Positions 26,261 to 36,185 of a DNA stretch of 64,000 bases are shown one piece after another. A model generated the notes under the pieces. The model made no database searches. It was given only the letters and a program-made list of their open reading frames with translations, and was not told the origin of the DNA. Within the stretch, counting starts at the first letter, position 1, and every line of letters starts with the position of its first letter. A program made the position numbers and the translations under genes. The DNA is from Paramagnetospirillum magnetotacticum MS-1 (GTDB lineage: Bacteria; Pseudomonadota; Alphaproteobacteria; Rhodospirillales; Magnetospirillaceae): positions 1 to 64,000 of the forward strand of contig NZ_JXSL01000020.1 in NCBI RefSeq assembly GCF_000829825.1, in the 5' to 3' direction.

Positions 26261-27568
26261 ATGAGCGGGACCTATATGTTTGCCCCCGAGGCGGAGCGTC
26301 TGGACCGTGCGGCCTTGAAGGCTCTGCAGTTGCAGCGGCTCAAGGCCCTTCTGGCCCATGCCTATGCCAATGTCGCTCATTACCGCGCCGGTTTCGACGC
26401 AGCCGGGGTGGTGCCGGACGATCTGCGCCATCTGGAAGATCTGGCCCGCTTTCCCTTCACGGTGAAGACCGATCTGCGCGACAACTACCCCTTCGGCCTG
26501 TTCGCGGTGCCCAGGGAAAAGGCGGTGCGCATCCACGCCAGTTCCGGCACCACCGGGCGGCCCACCGTGGTGGGCTATACCCAGGCCGATATCGACACCT
26601 GGGCCGATCTGATGGCCCGCTCCCTGGCGGCCACCGGGGTGCGGCCGGGCGATCTGGTGCACAACGCCTATGGCTATGGGCTGTTCACCGGGGGGCTGGG
26701 CTTTCATTACGGGGCCGAGCGCCTGGGCTGTTCCGTGGTGCCCATGTCGGGGGGCAATACGGAAAAGCAGATCGGCCTGATCATGGATTTTGGCGCCCGC
26801 GCCCTGGCCGCCACGCCGTCCTATGCGCTCAACATCGCCGAGGTGGCCGAGCAGATGGGAGTCAGCCTGGCTGAATCCTCCCTGGCGGTGGGCGTGTTCG
26901 GCGCCGAGCCGTGGAGCGAGTCCATGCGTGCCGAACTGGACCGGCGTCTCGGCATCCAGGCCTGTGACATGTATGGCTTGTCCGAGATCATGGGGCCGGG
27001 CGTGGCCATCGAATGCGAGCATCGGGTGGGGCTGCACGGCTGGGAGGATCACTTCCTGTTCGAGGTCATCGATCCCGAGACGCTTGCCCCGCTGCCCATG
27101 GGGGCCGAGGGCGAGTTGGTCATCACCACGCTGACCAAGCAGGCCCTGCCCATGGTGCGCTACCGCACCCGCGACATCACGCGCCTGACCGACGAGCCTT
27201 GCGCCTGTGGCCGCACCCATTTGCGCATCCTGCGCGTCACGGGCCGCAACGACGATATGATGATCATCAGAGGCGTCAACGTCTATCCCAGCCAGATCGA
27301 GGCGGCGCTGGTGGGCTTTTCCGGCGTGGCGCCCCATTACCTGCTGACGCTGACCCGTCAGGGCTCGCTGGATCACCTCACCGTGGAGGTGGAGACCGAC
27401 GACAGCCGGGGCGAGGACGACCGCGCCCATCTGGCCCGTCAGGTCCGCCACCACCTCAAGTCCCTGGTGGGGATCACGGCGGAAGTGATCGTGCGCCTGC
27501 CCGGCGAATTGCCGCGTTCGCAGGGCAAAGCGGTGCGGGTCCGGGATTTGAGGAAGCAGGCGGAGTAG
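26261..27568 (+). CDS. paaK: Phenylacetate-CoA ligase
   Basis: A 435-residue AMP-forming ligase that activates phenylacetate to phenylacetyl-CoA. It has the family P-loop IHASSGTTGRPTVVGYT (near residues 87-103), the block NAYGYGLFTGGLGFHYGAE, PMSGGNTEKQIGLI, the aromatic-substrate region ACDMYGLSEIMGPG, and the hinge/Lys-region VTGRNDDMMIIRGVNVYPSQ. ATG 26261 is preceded by GGGAGGG at 6 bases. This product would supply the substrate for the PadBCD-like enzyme encoded 4 kb upstream, which is the main reason for reading the block as phenylacetate oxidation. It is convergent with the cytochrome c gene, 14 bp apart. Confidence 0.92.
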   Translation: MSGTYMFAPEAERLDRAALKALQLQRLKALLAHAYANVAHYRAGFDAAGVVPDDLRHLEDLARFPFTVKTDLRDNYPFGLFAVPREKAVRIHASSGTTGRPTVVGYTQADIDTWADLMARSLAATGVRPGDLVHNAYGYGLFTGGLGFHYGAERLGCSVVPMSGGNTEKQIGLIMDFGARALAATPSYALNIAEVAEQMGVSLAESSLAVGVFGAEPWSESMRAELDRRLGIQACDMYGLSEIMGPGVAIECEHRVGLHGWEDHFLFEVIDPETLAPLPMGAEGELVITTLTKQALPMVRYRTRDITRLTDEPCACGRTHLRILRVTGRNDDMMIIRGVNVYPSQIEAALVGFSGVAPHYLLTLTRQGSLDHLTVEVETDDSRGEDDRAHLARQVRHHLKSLVGITAEVIVRLPGELPRSQGKAVRVRDLRKQAE

Positions 27569-27582
27569 GTCTCCGCCAGCCC

Positions 27583-28290
27583 TCAATGATGCCCGTGCCC
27601 GGAATGGGCATCGGCAGGGCTTCCGCCCAGCCCGTTGGCCGTCTGCACGGCGCGGATATAGGCCAGCACCTCCTTGTCCTGACCGTCTTTGAGGCCCTGG
27701 GGCTTGGGCATGTCGCCGAATTTCCACATATGCGACTTGGCGCCCTCGTTCATGGCCGCCAGGATCACGTCGTCGCCATGGGCCGAGCCCAGGGCGTAGA
27801 ACTCATGCAGCAGGGGCGGACCGCCATCGGTACCGCGCAGCGCACTGCCATGACAGGTGGCGCAGACCGCCTCGAAGGCCACACGCCCCGCCTCCGCCGC
27901 GCCGGAGACGGCGGGCATCACCACTTCCGCCTGTTGGAAGCGCAGCGACACGGGCTTTGAGTCCACGTTCAGGCCCAGCACGGCGGTCAGCTTGTCCTTC
28001 GCCTTGACCGGCACGGAAGCGATCAATCCGTCGCCCTTGGGGGTCAGGTCGGCCTCCAACTTTTGGCCGCCCAGCAGCAAGGTGGCCTTGCCAGTGGCCT
28101 TGACCGGCTTGTCGTCGTGATCCCTGAGCCAGACGCGGATGCTTCCGTCACGCACCGCGAATTCGGCGCGGTACTCGCCGCTTTCGGCGATTTGGCCGCC
28201 GAAGAAGGCCACCATGGTGCCGTGGGCCAGGGCCGAGGGCACCGCCAGCAGGAGGGCGAGGGTAAGAAGGCGTGTCTTCATGGCATTCAT
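27583..28290 (-). CDS. Secreted cytochrome c with an N-terminal beta-domain
   Basis: A 235-residue periplasmic protein. Signal peptide MNAMKTRLLTLALLLAVPSALA, then a domain of about 110 residues starting HGTMVAFFGGQ that resembles periplasmic immunoglobulin-like/CopC- or FixH-like domains. A mono-heme cytochrome c domain follows (CATCHGSALRG; candidate distal Met in KFGDMPKPQG). The tail ends DAHSGHGHH, a possible metal site. It follows the RND metal-efflux pump gene, separated by a palindromic repeat, and may be the last operon member. A redox role in copper or other metal handling is plausible but inferred. Start could also be the ATG at 28281. Confidence 0.78.
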   Translation of the reverse strand: MNAMKTRLLTLALLLAVPSALAHGTMVAFFGGQIAESGEYRAEFAVRDGSIRVWLRDHDDKPVKATGKATLLLGGQKLEADLTPKGDGLIASVPVKAKDKLTAVLGLNVDSKPVSLRFQQAEVVMPAVSGAAEAGRVAFEAVCATCHGSALRGTDGGPPLLHEFYALGSAHGDDVILAAMNEGAKSHMWKFGDMPKPQGLKDGQDKEVLAYIRAVQTANGLGGSPADAHSGHGHH

Positions 28291-28317
28291 CTTTCGCAGG
28301 GTCTTTCCGAAGGTTGC

Positions 28318-28396
28318 CGTCATCCCGGCCTCGAGCCGGGATCCAGGAGCCGCTCCCCCTGGGCCCCGGATAGCGCGATGCGCTTCCGGGGTGACG
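28318..28396. repeat. Palindromic GTCATCCCGG-type intergenic repeat, copy 2 (inverted)
   Basis: CGTCATCCCGGCCTCGAGCC to GGGGTGACG. Its left half matches the reverse complement of the right half of copy 1, so the element is in opposite orientation. It lies between the RND pump and the cytochrome c gene, inside an otherwise co-directional set, and could attenuate expression of the cytochrome. Confidence 0.75.
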
Positions 28397-28415
28397 AAGA
28401 AAAAGGGTAAGCCGC

Positions 28416-31400
28416 TCATATCCGCACCTCTGTCTCGGGTTGGCTAAAGGCCTTGCGGCCGATCAGCAGGACCACCACCGGGGTGACCAGGGTGTCGAGT
28501 AAGGTCGACGACATCAGGCCGCCGAAGATCACCACCGCCACCGGATGAAGGATCTCCTTGCCCGGTTCTCCGCCCGCCAGGACCAGGGGAAGAAGGGCCA
28601 GGGCGGCCACCAGGGCGGTCATCAGCACCGGCGTCAGGCGTTCCAGCGAGCCCCTGATGATCATGGCGGAGCCGAAGGCCTCGCCTTCGTGGCGCATCAG
28701 GTGGAGGTAATGGGTGATCTTCATGATGCCGTTCCGGGACGCGATGCCCGCCAGGGTGACGAAGCCCACCATGCCCGCCACCGAAAGCGGCAGTCCCGAC
28801 AGCCACAGCGCGACCACGCTGCCCACCAGGGCCATGGGGATATTGGCCATGATGATCAGGGCCAGGACGCTCGAGCGGAAATGGGCATGAAGCAGGGCGA
28901 AGATGGCGCCCAGGGACACCAGGGCCAGCAGGCCGATCAGGCGGGTGGCGTCTTGGCGGCTTTGGAACTGGCCCTCATAGGCGATGGCATAGCCGGGCGG
29001 CAGACTCATCCCCCCAAGTTCCGCCTGAATCTCTCCCATGATGGTGCCGAGATCCCGGCCCTGGGAATTGGCGAAGACCACCACCCGGCGGCGCATATTG
29101 TCGCGGTTGATCAGATTGGGGCCCTGGGTCTCCACCACCTCGGCTACCAGGGCCAGCGGCACCTTGCCCGCCGGGGTATCCACCAGGATCTGGCGGAAGT
29201 CCGAGGTCTGGGCCCGCCAGTCCTCGGCCAGACGCAGGACCAGATTGGTGTTGCGCTCGCCGTCCCTCACCTGGGACACCACCTTGCCCTGAAGGGCGGC
29301 TTCCAGGGTCTCGGTCAACTGGCCGAGGCCGAGGCCGTATTTGCGCGCTTCGGCCCGGTCCAGCCGGATCTGCACCTGGGGAATGAGGACCAGTTTCTCG
29401 ATCTGAAGGTCGGCGACGCCCTTGATTCCTTGCATGCGGGTCCTGGCCTCGGCGGCCAGAGAGCGCAGCGTATCCAAGTCGTCGCCGAAGATCTTGACGG
29501 CGATCTCGGCGCGCACCCCCGACAGCAGATGGTCGAGGCGGTGCGAGATGGGCTGGCCGATATTGACGCTGATGCCGGGGATCTGGGCCAGCCCTGCGCG
29601 CAGATCGCCCAGGATGGCGTCGCGCGGGCGCTTGGACGGGTGCAGGTCCACGTCGATCTCGGAATAGTGGACGCCCTCGGCATGCTCGTCCAACTCGGCC
29701 CGCCCCGTCCTCCGTCCGGTGGAGGCGGCTTCGGGGACCTGACGGATCAGGGTTTCGGCGATGGTGCCGATGCGGTTGGATTCCGAAAGCGAGGTGCCGG
29801 GGGGCAGCACCACTGTCACCGTGACGGTGCCTTCGTTGAAGCTGGGCAGGAAGGTGCGGCCCAGGAAGGGCACCGAGGCGGCGGCCGTGATCATCAGCGC
29901 CAGAGCGGGGATGATCACCGCCCTCGGATTGGCGAATGACCAGTCCAGCAGGCTTTGGTCCCAGGCCTTGAGACGGCGGACCAGGGCGCTATCGCCGTGT
30001 CCCACCACCTTGGCCTTGGGCAGCAGTAGCATGGACAGAGCGGGGGTGACGGTCAGCGACACCACCAGCGAGGCCAGGATCGACACCACATAGGCAATGC
30101 CTAAGGGCGCGAACAGTCTGCCCTCGATGCCCGACAGGGCGAACAGCGGCAGGAAGGCCAGCACCACCACCATGGTGGCGTAGACGATGGAGTTGCGCAC
30201 TTCGCTCGACGCCTCGCGCACCACGGCAAGAGTGGGGCGCGGCTGGGCCTGGGCGGCATTCTCCCGCAGACGGCGCAGGATGTTTTCCACATCCACCACG
30301 GCATCGTCCACCAACTCGCCGATGGCCACGGCAAGACCGCCCAGCGTCATGGTGTTGATGGAGAGATTCAGCGCCTGGAACACCAGGACGGCGACCACCA
30401 TGGACAGCGGAATGGCGGTCAGGCTGATGAAGGTGGTGCGCATGTTCATCAAGAAGGCGAACAGCACGATGGCTACCAGCACGGCGCCGTCGCGCAAAGC
30501 CTCGGCCACGTTGCTGACCGCGCGACGGATGAAGTCGGCCTGGCGGAACAGCACCCGGTCGGCTTCCATATCGGGGGGAAGCGTGCGGCTGATCTCGGCC
30601 AGGGCGGCCTCGACCTTGATGGTCAGCGCCACCGTATCGGCGCCTGGCTGCTTGGACACCGCCAGGATCACCGCCGGATGGGCGTCGATGGCGGCATCGC
30701 CGCGCTTCGCCCCCGCCCCGTTTCGGACCTCGGCCACCTGATCCACGGTGACGGGGGCGTTGTTGCGCCAGGCCACCACGGTATTCCTGAGATCGTCCAG
30801 ATCGGTGGTCTGGCCCATATTGCGGATCAGAAACTCGGCCGAGCGCTGTTCGAGAAAGCCGCCAGTGGTATTGCGGGCAAACCCGGCCAGGGCCTTTTCC
30901 ACATCGGCATAGCCCAATCCTAAGGCCGACATCTTGGACGGCGAGACCAGCACCTGAATCTGGCGCACTTCGCCGCCGATGGGGATCACCTGGGCGATGC
31001 CGGGAATGGAGAGCAGGCGGGGGCGAAGCACCCAATCGGCCAGGGAGCGCAATTCCATGGGGGATGTGGCGCCGCCCTTGGAGCGCACGCCGACCAGCAT
31101 GATCTCGCCCATGATGGAACTGACCGGTCCCATGACGGGGCTGATCCCGGTGGGCAGCAGGTCGCGGGTCGAGGCCAGCCGCTCGGCCACCAGTTGCCGG
31201 TTGCGGTAGATATCGGTGCCCCAGTCGAACTCGACGAAGACGATGGACAGGCCGACGCCCGAATTGGAGCGCACCCGCACCACGCCGGGCGCGCCGTTCA
31301 TGGCGGTCTCGATGGGCCGCGTGACCAGGCTTTCCGCTTCCTCGGGCGCCAGGCCCAAGGCCTCGGTCATGATGGTGACGGTGGGACGGTTGAGATCGGG

Positions 31401-31517
31401 AAAGATATCGATGGGAAGCCGCGACAGGACCAGGCCGCCATAGACGGTGAGCGCCAGGGCGCAAGCCAGGACGAACATCCGGTGACGCAGGCTGAGCGAG
31501 ATGATGGTGTCGAACAT
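28416..31517 (-). CDS. Heavy-metal efflux RND pump (CusA/CzcA family)
   Basis: A 1033-residue inner-membrane proton/metal antiporter. HME-RND signatures: N-terminal TM1 then [40 protein letters not shown], the TM4 segment [20 protein letters not shown] with the acidic proton-relay residues, and [21 protein letters not shown] in the C-terminal half. Two large periplasmic loops and twelve TM helices are implied by length. The TM4 motif does not match the textbook Zn/Co or Cu/Ag motifs closely, so the metal is not assigned. It starts 5 bp after the adaptor gene and ends before a palindromic repeat. Confidence 0.9.
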   Translation of the reverse strand: MFDTIISLSLRHRMFVLACALALTVYGGLVLSRLPIDIFPDLNRPTVTIMTEALGLAPEEAESLVTRPIETAMNGAPGVVRVRSNSGVGLSIVFVEFDWGTDIYRNRQLVAERLASTRDLLPTGISPVMGPVSSIMGEIMLVGVRSKGGATSPMELRSLADWVLRPRLLSIPGIAQVIPIGGEVRQIQVLVSPSKMSALGLGYADVEKALAGFARNTTGGFLEQRSAEFLIRNMGQTTDLDDLRNTVVAWRNNAPVTVDQVAEVRNGAGAKRGDAAIDAHPAVILAVSKQPGADTVALTIKVEAALAEISRTLPPDMEADRVLFRQADFIRRAVSNVAEALRDGAVLVAIVLFAFLMNMRTTFISLTAIPLSMVVAVLVFQALNLSINTMTLGGLAVAIGELVDDAVVDVENILRRLRENAAQAQPRPTLAVVREASSEVRNSIVYATMVVVLAFLPLFALSGIEGRLFAPLGIAYVVSILASLVVSLTVTPALSMLLLPKAKVVGHGDSALVRRLKAWDQSLLDWSFANPRAVIIPALALMITAAASVPFLGRTFLPSFNEGTVTVTVVLPPGTSLSESNRIGTIAETLIRQVPEAASTGRRTGRAELDEHAEGVHYSEIDVDLHPSKRPRDAILGDLRAGLAQIPGISVNIGQPISHRLDHLLSGVRAEIAVKIFGDDLDTLRSLAAEARTRMQGIKGVADLQIEKLVLIPQVQIRLDRAEARKYGLGLGQLTETLEAALQGKVVSQVRDGERNTNLVLRLAEDWRAQTSDFRQILVDTPAGKVPLALVAEVVETQGPNLINRDNMRRRVVVFANSQGRDLGTIMGEIQAELGGMSLPPGYAIAYEGQFQSRQDATRLIGLLALVSLGAIFALLHAHFRSSVLALIIMANIPMALVGSVVALWLSGLPLSVAGMVGFVTLAGIASRNGIMKITHYLHLMRHEGEAFGSAMIIRGSLERLTPVLMTALVAALALLPLVLAGGEPGKEILHPVAVVIFGGLMSSTLLDTLVTPVVVLLIGRKAFSQPETEVRI

Positions 31518-31522
31518 GGCCG

Positions 31523-33082
31523 CTACCTCAGCGCTTTCAGTTGCTCGACGCCCTGGATCACCACTTTTTCACCGGCCTTGACCCCTTCGATCTCGGCTAA
31601 GGGGCCGACCACCCGCTCCACGCGGATGGGCCGCGCCTCGAAGGTCTCGGGATTGGTGCGCACGAAGACCACCTGACGCCCGCCCGATTCGGCGATGGCC
31701 GAGCGCGGCACCGCCATGCGCAGTCGTGTCGCCCCGGTGGCCAGGAAGACGTCCACCGGCATGCCGATGCGCAGATTGCGCGCCTGGGCCTCGGGCACGG
31801 CGAAGATGGCGTGGACGCCCTGGTCCAGGGCATCGACCCTGGGGCTTACCCCCAGCAGGGAGAGCGTCACCGCCTCGTCGGGCAGCAGTTTGGTGGCGGC
31901 GGTGGCCGCCCCGATGCGGGTCGCCAGCGCCAGATCGTGGATCACTGCCTCGACGCGGACGCGGACGGGGTCGACGATCTCGATCATGGCCTTGTCCACC
32001 GGCACTACCTCGCCGGGAACCACATGCACGTCGGTGACCACGCCGTCGATGGGCGCGCGCATCAGGTCGCGGCCCAGGGCAGTGCCCAGCAACTGGCCGC
32101 GCTCCCTGCGCAACTGGTCCAGGCGGGTGCGGGTGTCTTCCACCAGTTTGGTGGCGACCAAACCTTTCAGCGCCTCCTGGCGGGCGGATTCGCGCTCGGT
32201 GATGGCGATCTCGCTTTCCACCCGGTAGAGGCTGGCCCGCTTGTCCGAGCGTTCCAGGGTGGACAGGGTGGGTTCCAGCACGCCGATCACCTGACCACGC
32301 TTCACACTCTGGCCGGGGACGGGCAGGGGGAATTCGGGGTCAGAGACAATGCGTGCGGGCTGGGACGGCTGGACGCGGGCGAAGCCTGCTGGATCGGGCA
32401 CCACGCGGCCCACCACGCGCACCGTCTCGGCGGCTTCGGCGGATTGCACCTTCTGGGTGCGGATGCCCAGCAGGAACTGGGTGGGCTTGGCCATGACCAG
32501 CAGGGCGCCCGGCTGGGCGGCAGGAGCTTCGGCGGCGGGAGCGCCGTGATCGTGGCCCTCATGGGCGCGGGCTGCCGGGATGGCCAGAAGCAGCAGGATC
32601 ACTGCGGCGCCCGCCCGGTGACGGCCCAGCCACCAGGCGCCCACCACCAGCACGGCGCCGATGGCGGCACCGCCCGCCCAGTGGCGCCAATGCTCCACCG
32701 GAGCGGGCGGCGCGGGTGGCAGGGGTAAGGGCGCAACGCCCCGGGCCAGCAGCAAATCATCGCGGCCCTGAGCGCTGACCATCAAAGTGAGGTCGATCCC
32801 AGCGAGCGGCGGCATCCAATTCAGGACATAGGCTCCCGGTCCCTCGGCGGGCACGGCCTTGCCGCTCCAGCCTTCGGCCTCGGCGTCGATGCTGGCGTCA
32901 TTGATGGGGGCGTTGCTCTCCAGATCAGCGAGATAGACCAGGGTGCGGCCGTCAAGACCGGGGGCCAGCACCACTTGGAAGGCATCACCCTCGGTCCCCA
33001 AGCCAGGGGTGACCGGCTGAGCCGCAAGGACGGACGGAACGAGCGCGGCCCAAAGGGCCAGCGCCAGGAAGCGTGCAAACAT
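31523..33082 (-). CDS. RND efflux periplasmic adaptor with extra N-terminal domain
   Basis: A 519-residue membrane-fusion protein. Residues from about 185 onward are a normal CusB/CzcB adaptor: a lipoyl-like part ([21 protein letters not shown]), a coiled-coil hairpin ([20 protein letters not shown]), and beta-barrel parts ([39 protein letters not shown]). In front lies an unusual module with its own signal peptide, a beta-rich domain of about 90 residues, a TM helix ([15 protein letters not shown]) and a second signal-like segment ([14 protein letters not shown]). The latter leads into HEGHDHG, a metal-binding-like site. It looks like a fusion of a small membrane protein with an adaptor. Precedes the pump gene by 5 bp. 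Confidence 0.85.
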   Translation of the reverse strand: MFARFLALALWAALVPSVLAAQPVTPGLGTEGDAFQVVLAPGLDGRTLVYLADLESNAPINDASIDAEAEGWSGKAVPAEGPGAYVLNWMPPLAGIDLTLMVSAQGRDDLLLARGVAPLPLPPAPPAPVEHWRHWAGGAAIGAVLVVGAWWLGRHRAGAAVILLLLAIPAARAHEGHDHGAPAAEAPAAQPGALLVMAKPTQFLLGIRTQKVQSAEAAETVRVVGRVVPDPAGFARVQPSQPARIVSDPEFPLPVPGQSVKRGQVIGVLEPTLSTLERSDKRASLYRVESEIAITERESARQEALKGLVATKLVEDTRTRLDQLRRERGQLLGTALGRDLMRAPIDGVVTDVHVVPGEVVPVDKAMIEIVDPVRVRVEAVIHDLALATRIGAATAATKLLPDEAVTLSLLGVSPRVDALDQGVHAIFAVPEAQARNLRIGMPVDVFLATGATRLRMAVPRSAIAESGGRQVVFVRTNPETFEARPIRVERVVGPLAEIEGVKAGEKVVIQGVEQLKALR

Positions 33083-33133
33083 GGGAGATCATCCCCGAAA
33101 CGGTGAATCCGGACAGAGCTCGGCTGTGGGACT

Positions 33134-33487
33134 CTACGTTCTGGGAGGTTCGGCGGGTGGACCGCTCTGCGCCTGGGTCACCAGACGTTGGGGATGGGCG
33201 GTCACGGGCGCGACCACGGTAAAATCGACGGGCGACGCCTCGGTCATGCCCGGCAGGGCGATGGAAGCGGCGGCGCAACCCGAAAACAGGCAGCATCCCT
33301 TCTCGCCAGCCTTGGCCTTGGGGGCCGGAGCCCCGTCTGGATGGCACGGCATGGAATGATCGGCATGGGCACCGGCGGGGTGATGCGCGGTTTCGTCCGC
33401 CTGGGCTGCGCCACTCCACGCCGCCACAGCCAGCACCAGCAATGCGGGCAGGCTCAGTCTCAGCAGGCAGGAGAGAACGTTACGCAT
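33134..33487 (-). CDS. Small secreted Cys/His-rich protein, DUF2946-like
   Basis: A 117-residue protein with signal peptide MRNVLSCLLRLSLPALLVLA. The mature part has a His/Cys/Met segment (HHPAGAHADHSMPCHPDG) and a cysteine cluster (KGCCLFSGCAAA), then a Pro/Ala-rich tail. The pattern resembles DUF2946-like periplasmic proteins found with copper or heavy-metal efflux genes. It is the first gene of the adaptor-pump unit (51-bp gap), so a metal-buffering or metal-delivery role is a reasonable inference. Longer in-frame extensions upstream lack a ribosome site and would overlap the divergent PilZ gene. Confidence 0.65.
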   Translation of the reverse strand: MRNVLSCLLRLSLPALLVLAVAAWSGAAQADETAHHPAGAHADHSMPCHPDGAPAPKAKAGEKGCCLFSGCAAASIALPGMTEASPVDFTVVAPVTAHPQRLVTQAQSGPPAEPPRT

Positions 33488-33628
33488 GACGCCACTATGC
33501 GGGAAGATGGGGGGGCCAGGCAAGTGATCCGGTACGTAGTTTCCATCGTCGGGCACATGGCGTTGGATATTTGGGTACGGGCGATCCATGTTAGAGTGGA
33601 GTCCTTCGAACTGCTCTGGATTGACGGC

Positions 33629-33973
33629 ATGCCCGACAAGCAAGGAAGCGAAAGGCGGCGCTATCCCCGCTTTCATGGATTGCACCTGATGGCCAATATC
33701 GGCAACAAGCTGGTGCGGGTCGCCGAGATTTCGGCTGGCGGTATGACCCTGGAGGCGGGGTTCAAACTGTCGGACGACGCTCTTCGTTTCACCCTTTATC
33801 CCAGCGACAACGGCAAGTTGGATATCAACCACGGTATCGGCGGGACCTGCCGCGTGGTTCGCGCCGATGAGTCTTTCGTGGCCCTGCGGTTCGATCCGGC
33901 CACTTACCGGCTGGTGAAATTCATCGCCGAATGTTCCGATACCGGACCGGAGCAGGATTCCTTCCTGGGCTGA
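33629..33973 (+). CDS. PilZ-domain protein (c-di-GMP effector-like)
   Basis: A 114-residue single-domain protein. The PilZ N-terminal RxxxR-type motif is seen in SERRRYPRFHGLHLM, followed by VAEISAGGMTLEAGF, which corresponds to the D/NxSxxG motif with Glu in place of Asp/Asn. Beta-strands then follow (GTCRVVRADESFVALRF). It would be a cytoplasmic c-di-GMP receptor if binding is kept. Start ATG 33629 (MPDKQGSERRR) sits just before the motif; an in-frame ATG at 33559 would add 23 residues. It lies 75 bp before the PAS histidine kinase gene and may be co-transcribed with it. Confidence 0.72.
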   Translation: MPDKQGSERRRYPRFHGLHLMANIGNKLVRVAEISAGGMTLEAGFKLSDDALRFTLYPSDNGKLDINHGIGGTCRVVRADESFVALRFDPATYRLVKFIAECSDTGPEQDSFLG

Positions 33974-34048
33974 GGATACTTTCATCCGTTACTTTGGGCG
34001 AAGAGCCAAACGAGGTATTCTGCTTCTGGTGTTGGTTAGGGACCGGGT

Positions 34049-35191
34049 ATGGACAAGCACAAGAAGCCCGTAGCGGACAAGAGCCGCCGGGCGTCGGGCA
34101 TCGCCGCGACGCTGCGCCGGACGGAGGCCAAGTTTTCCACCGTCTTTCGCGCCTGCCCCGATCTCATCGCCATCACCGACCGCGCCACGGGGCGCTTCAT
34201 CGAGGTCAACGACGCCTTCGAGCGCATCATGGGCTGGACCAAGCCGGAGGTCGTCGGACGTACATCCGGGGAATTGGATACCTGGGAAAGCCTGGCCGAG
34301 CGCGACCGCATGCTGGCCGCCCTGGGGACGGCCGCCCGGCTGGAGAATTTCGAAGTGCGCTTCCGGCGCAAATCGGGCGAGGTGTTCACCGCCCTGATCT
34401 CCCTGGAGGTGGTGGATCTGAGCGGCCAGCCCAGCCTGATCTTCGTCGCCCGCGACATCAGCGCGCGCAAGGCCGACGAGATGCTGTTGCGGCGCACCGC
34501 CGAGGAATTGGAGCGCTCCAACATGGAACTGGAGCGCTTCGCCTATGTGGCGGCCCATGATCTATTGGAACCCTGCCGCACCATCTGCTCCTTCGCCCAG
34601 ATTCTGGAGCGTAAATTCGGCGCGGTCCTGGACGGAGAGGGGCGGGAATATCTGGGCTTCCTGGTGGGCGGCGCCCAGCGCATGCGCGAACTGATCCAGG
34701 GCGTTCTCGGCTATTCCCGCGCGGGGATGGCGGCGGCCCAGATGGTGGACATCGATCTGGCCGAAGTGCTGCACGACGTGATCTCGGATCTGGGCGATGC
34801 CATCAGGACAAGGGGCGGGGCCGTCGAGGTCGGTCCCTTGCCGGTGGTGCGCGGCGATCCCGCCCAATTGCGCCAGTTGCTGGTCAATCTGGTGGGCAAC
34901 GGCCTCAAATTCCATGCCGAGGGCGCCTTGCCACGCGTGCGGGTCGGGTGTGAGAACCGCGAGGGCGAATGGTGCCTTACGGTGGAAGACAACGGCATCG
35001 GCATCGCATCGGAATATCAAGACGACATCTTCGGCATTTTCCGCAGGCTGCACGGCCCGGATCGCTATCCCGGCGCGGGGATCGGCCTGGCCGTGGCCCG
35101 GCGCATCGTCGACGCCCATGGCGGGCGGATCTGGGTGGAATCTGAGCCGGGCCAGGGCTCGCGCTTTTGCTTTACCTTGCCGATGGCTTGA
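34049..35191 (+). CDS. PAS-domain sensor histidine kinase (cytoplasmic)
   Basis: A 380-residue kinase without membrane segments. A PAS domain occupies residues 25-150 ([39 protein letters not shown]). A DHp helix with the phospho-acceptor His follows ([18 protein letters not shown]), then a HATPase domain with N box ([15 protein letters not shown]), G1 (VEDNGIGIA) and G2 ([18 protein letters not shown]). The DHp resembles that of phytochrome-type kinases. No response regulator is adjacent. The 3' end overlaps the convergent rarD gene by 20 bp. Confidence 0.88.
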   Translation: MDKHKKPVADKSRRASGIAATLRRTEAKFSTVFRACPDLIAITDRATGRFIEVNDAFERIMGWTKPEVVGRTSGELDTWESLAERDRMLAALGTAARLENFEVRFRRKSGEVFTALISLEVVDLSGQPSLIFVARDISARKADEMLLRRTAEELERSNMELERFAYVAAHDLLEPCRTICSFAQILERKFGAVLDGEGREYLGFLVGGAQRMRELIQGVLGYSRAGMAAAQMVDIDLAEVLHDVISDLGDAIRTRGGAVEVGPLPVVRGDPAQLRQLLVNLVGNGLKFHAEGALPRVRVGCENREGEWCLTVEDNGIGIASEYQDDIFGIFRRLHGPDRYPGAGIGLAVARRIVDAHGGRIWVESEPGQGSRFCFTLPMA

Positions 35192-36047
35192 GACTATCGG
35201 CCAGATACAGCCCGATGGCCGCCCAGATGCAGGCAAATGTGATCATATGGGCGGGGCCGGGACTCTCGCCATAGACCAGAACCGCCAGCAGGAAATGCCC
35301 GGTAGGGGCCAGATACTGGAAAAAGCCCAGTGTGGCATAGCGTAGCCGTCCGGCGGCGGCGGCGAACCACAGCAGCGGCAGGGCGGTGACCGGCCCGCTG
35401 GCTACCAGGGCGGTGGCCAGGGCGGGAGTGCCGCCCAGAAGCGGCGCACCCTCGGCCAATCTCCACGCAAGATAGGCCAGGGCCACCGGAAACATCAGCC
35501 CCGTTTCAACCGCCAGCCCGGTCAGCGGCGACACCGGCAGCCTCTTGCGCAGCAGGCCATAGATTCCGAAGGTTCCGGCCAGGCACAGCGCGGACCAGGG
35601 CGGTGTGCCTGTGACGACCGCCAATTCGACGATTCCCGCAAGGGCGAGGCCTACCGCCACCCATTGCAGGGGGCGCAGCCTTTCCTTGAGGATGATGACG
35701 CCCAGGGCCACATTGACCAGCGGGTTCAGGAAATAGCCCATGCTGGCTTCCAGCACGTTGCCTTCGCTCACCACGCTAATGAAAATCAGCCAGTTGATGG
35801 AAATGCACAGGGTCGAAGCCGCCAGTACGGCCAGGCGGCGGCGCGAGGCGAGCAGGACGAGAACCTCGGCCCAGCGTCCCGTCCAGCTCAGCATCACGGC
35901 CACGGCCAGCAAGGACCAGACCACCCGATAGGCCAGGACCTCGGCGGGCGGGATGGCGGAAAGCAGTTTCCAGAAGACGGGAAAAAACCCCCATGTGCCG
36001 TAGCAGGCCAGGGCGAAGAACACGCCCCGGCGGTGCTCGGCGGTCAT
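35172..36047 (-). CDS. rarD: RarD-like EamA-family permease
   Basis: A 291-residue drug/metabolite transporter superfamily protein with ten predicted TM helices. The start [20 protein letters not shown] followed by [20 protein letters not shown] and the block [40 protein letters not shown] is typical of RarD. The substrate of RarD proteins is not established. ATG 36047 was chosen because homologous text starts there. A longer in-frame extension would run into the palindromic repeat at 36071. Convergent with the PAS kinase (20-bp overlap). Confidence 0.88.
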   Translation of the reverse strand: MTAEHRRGVFFALACYGTWGFFPVFWKLLSAIPPAEVLAYRVVWSLLAVAVMLSWTGRWAEVLVLLASRRRLAVLAASTLCISINWLIFISVVSEGNVLEASMGYFLNPLVNVALGVIILKERLRPLQWVAVGLALAGIVELAVVTGTPPWSALCLAGTFGIYGLLRKRLPVSPLTGLAVETGLMFPVALAYLAWRLAEGAPLLGGTPALATALVASGPVTALPLLWFAAAAGRLRYATLGFFQYLAPTGHFLLAVLVYGESPGPAHMITFACIWAAIGLYLADSLKPSAR

Positions 36048-36070
36048 AGGGGAAGCTCGGAATGAGAAGG

Positions 36071-36175
36071 CGTCATCCCGACGACCATCGGGAGGAGGGG
36101 GCTCCGCCTGGAGCGATTGATCCGGTTGGGATGCGCTGTTCCAGGCGGAGATTCCTCGCATGTGCTCGGAATGAC
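36071..36175. repeat. Palindromic GTCATCCCG-type intergenic repeat, copy 4 (divergent)
   Basis: CGTCATCCCGACGACCATCG at one end and TCGGAATGACAG at the other are complementary at the tips. In the middle CTCCGCCTGGA and TCCAGGCGGAG form a perfect 11-bp stem. It is related to the copies at 26054, 28318 and 53417 only at the termini, so I treat it as a divergent or distinct member. It lies between the ferritin-like gene and rarD. Confidence 0.55.
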
Positions 36176-36185
36176 AGACCTCGCG

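Noticed and set aside
28291..28419. N-terminal extension of the cytochrome c frame
   Set aside because: The extension is the translation of palindromic repeat copy 2 and would place a signal peptide 43 residues inside the protein.
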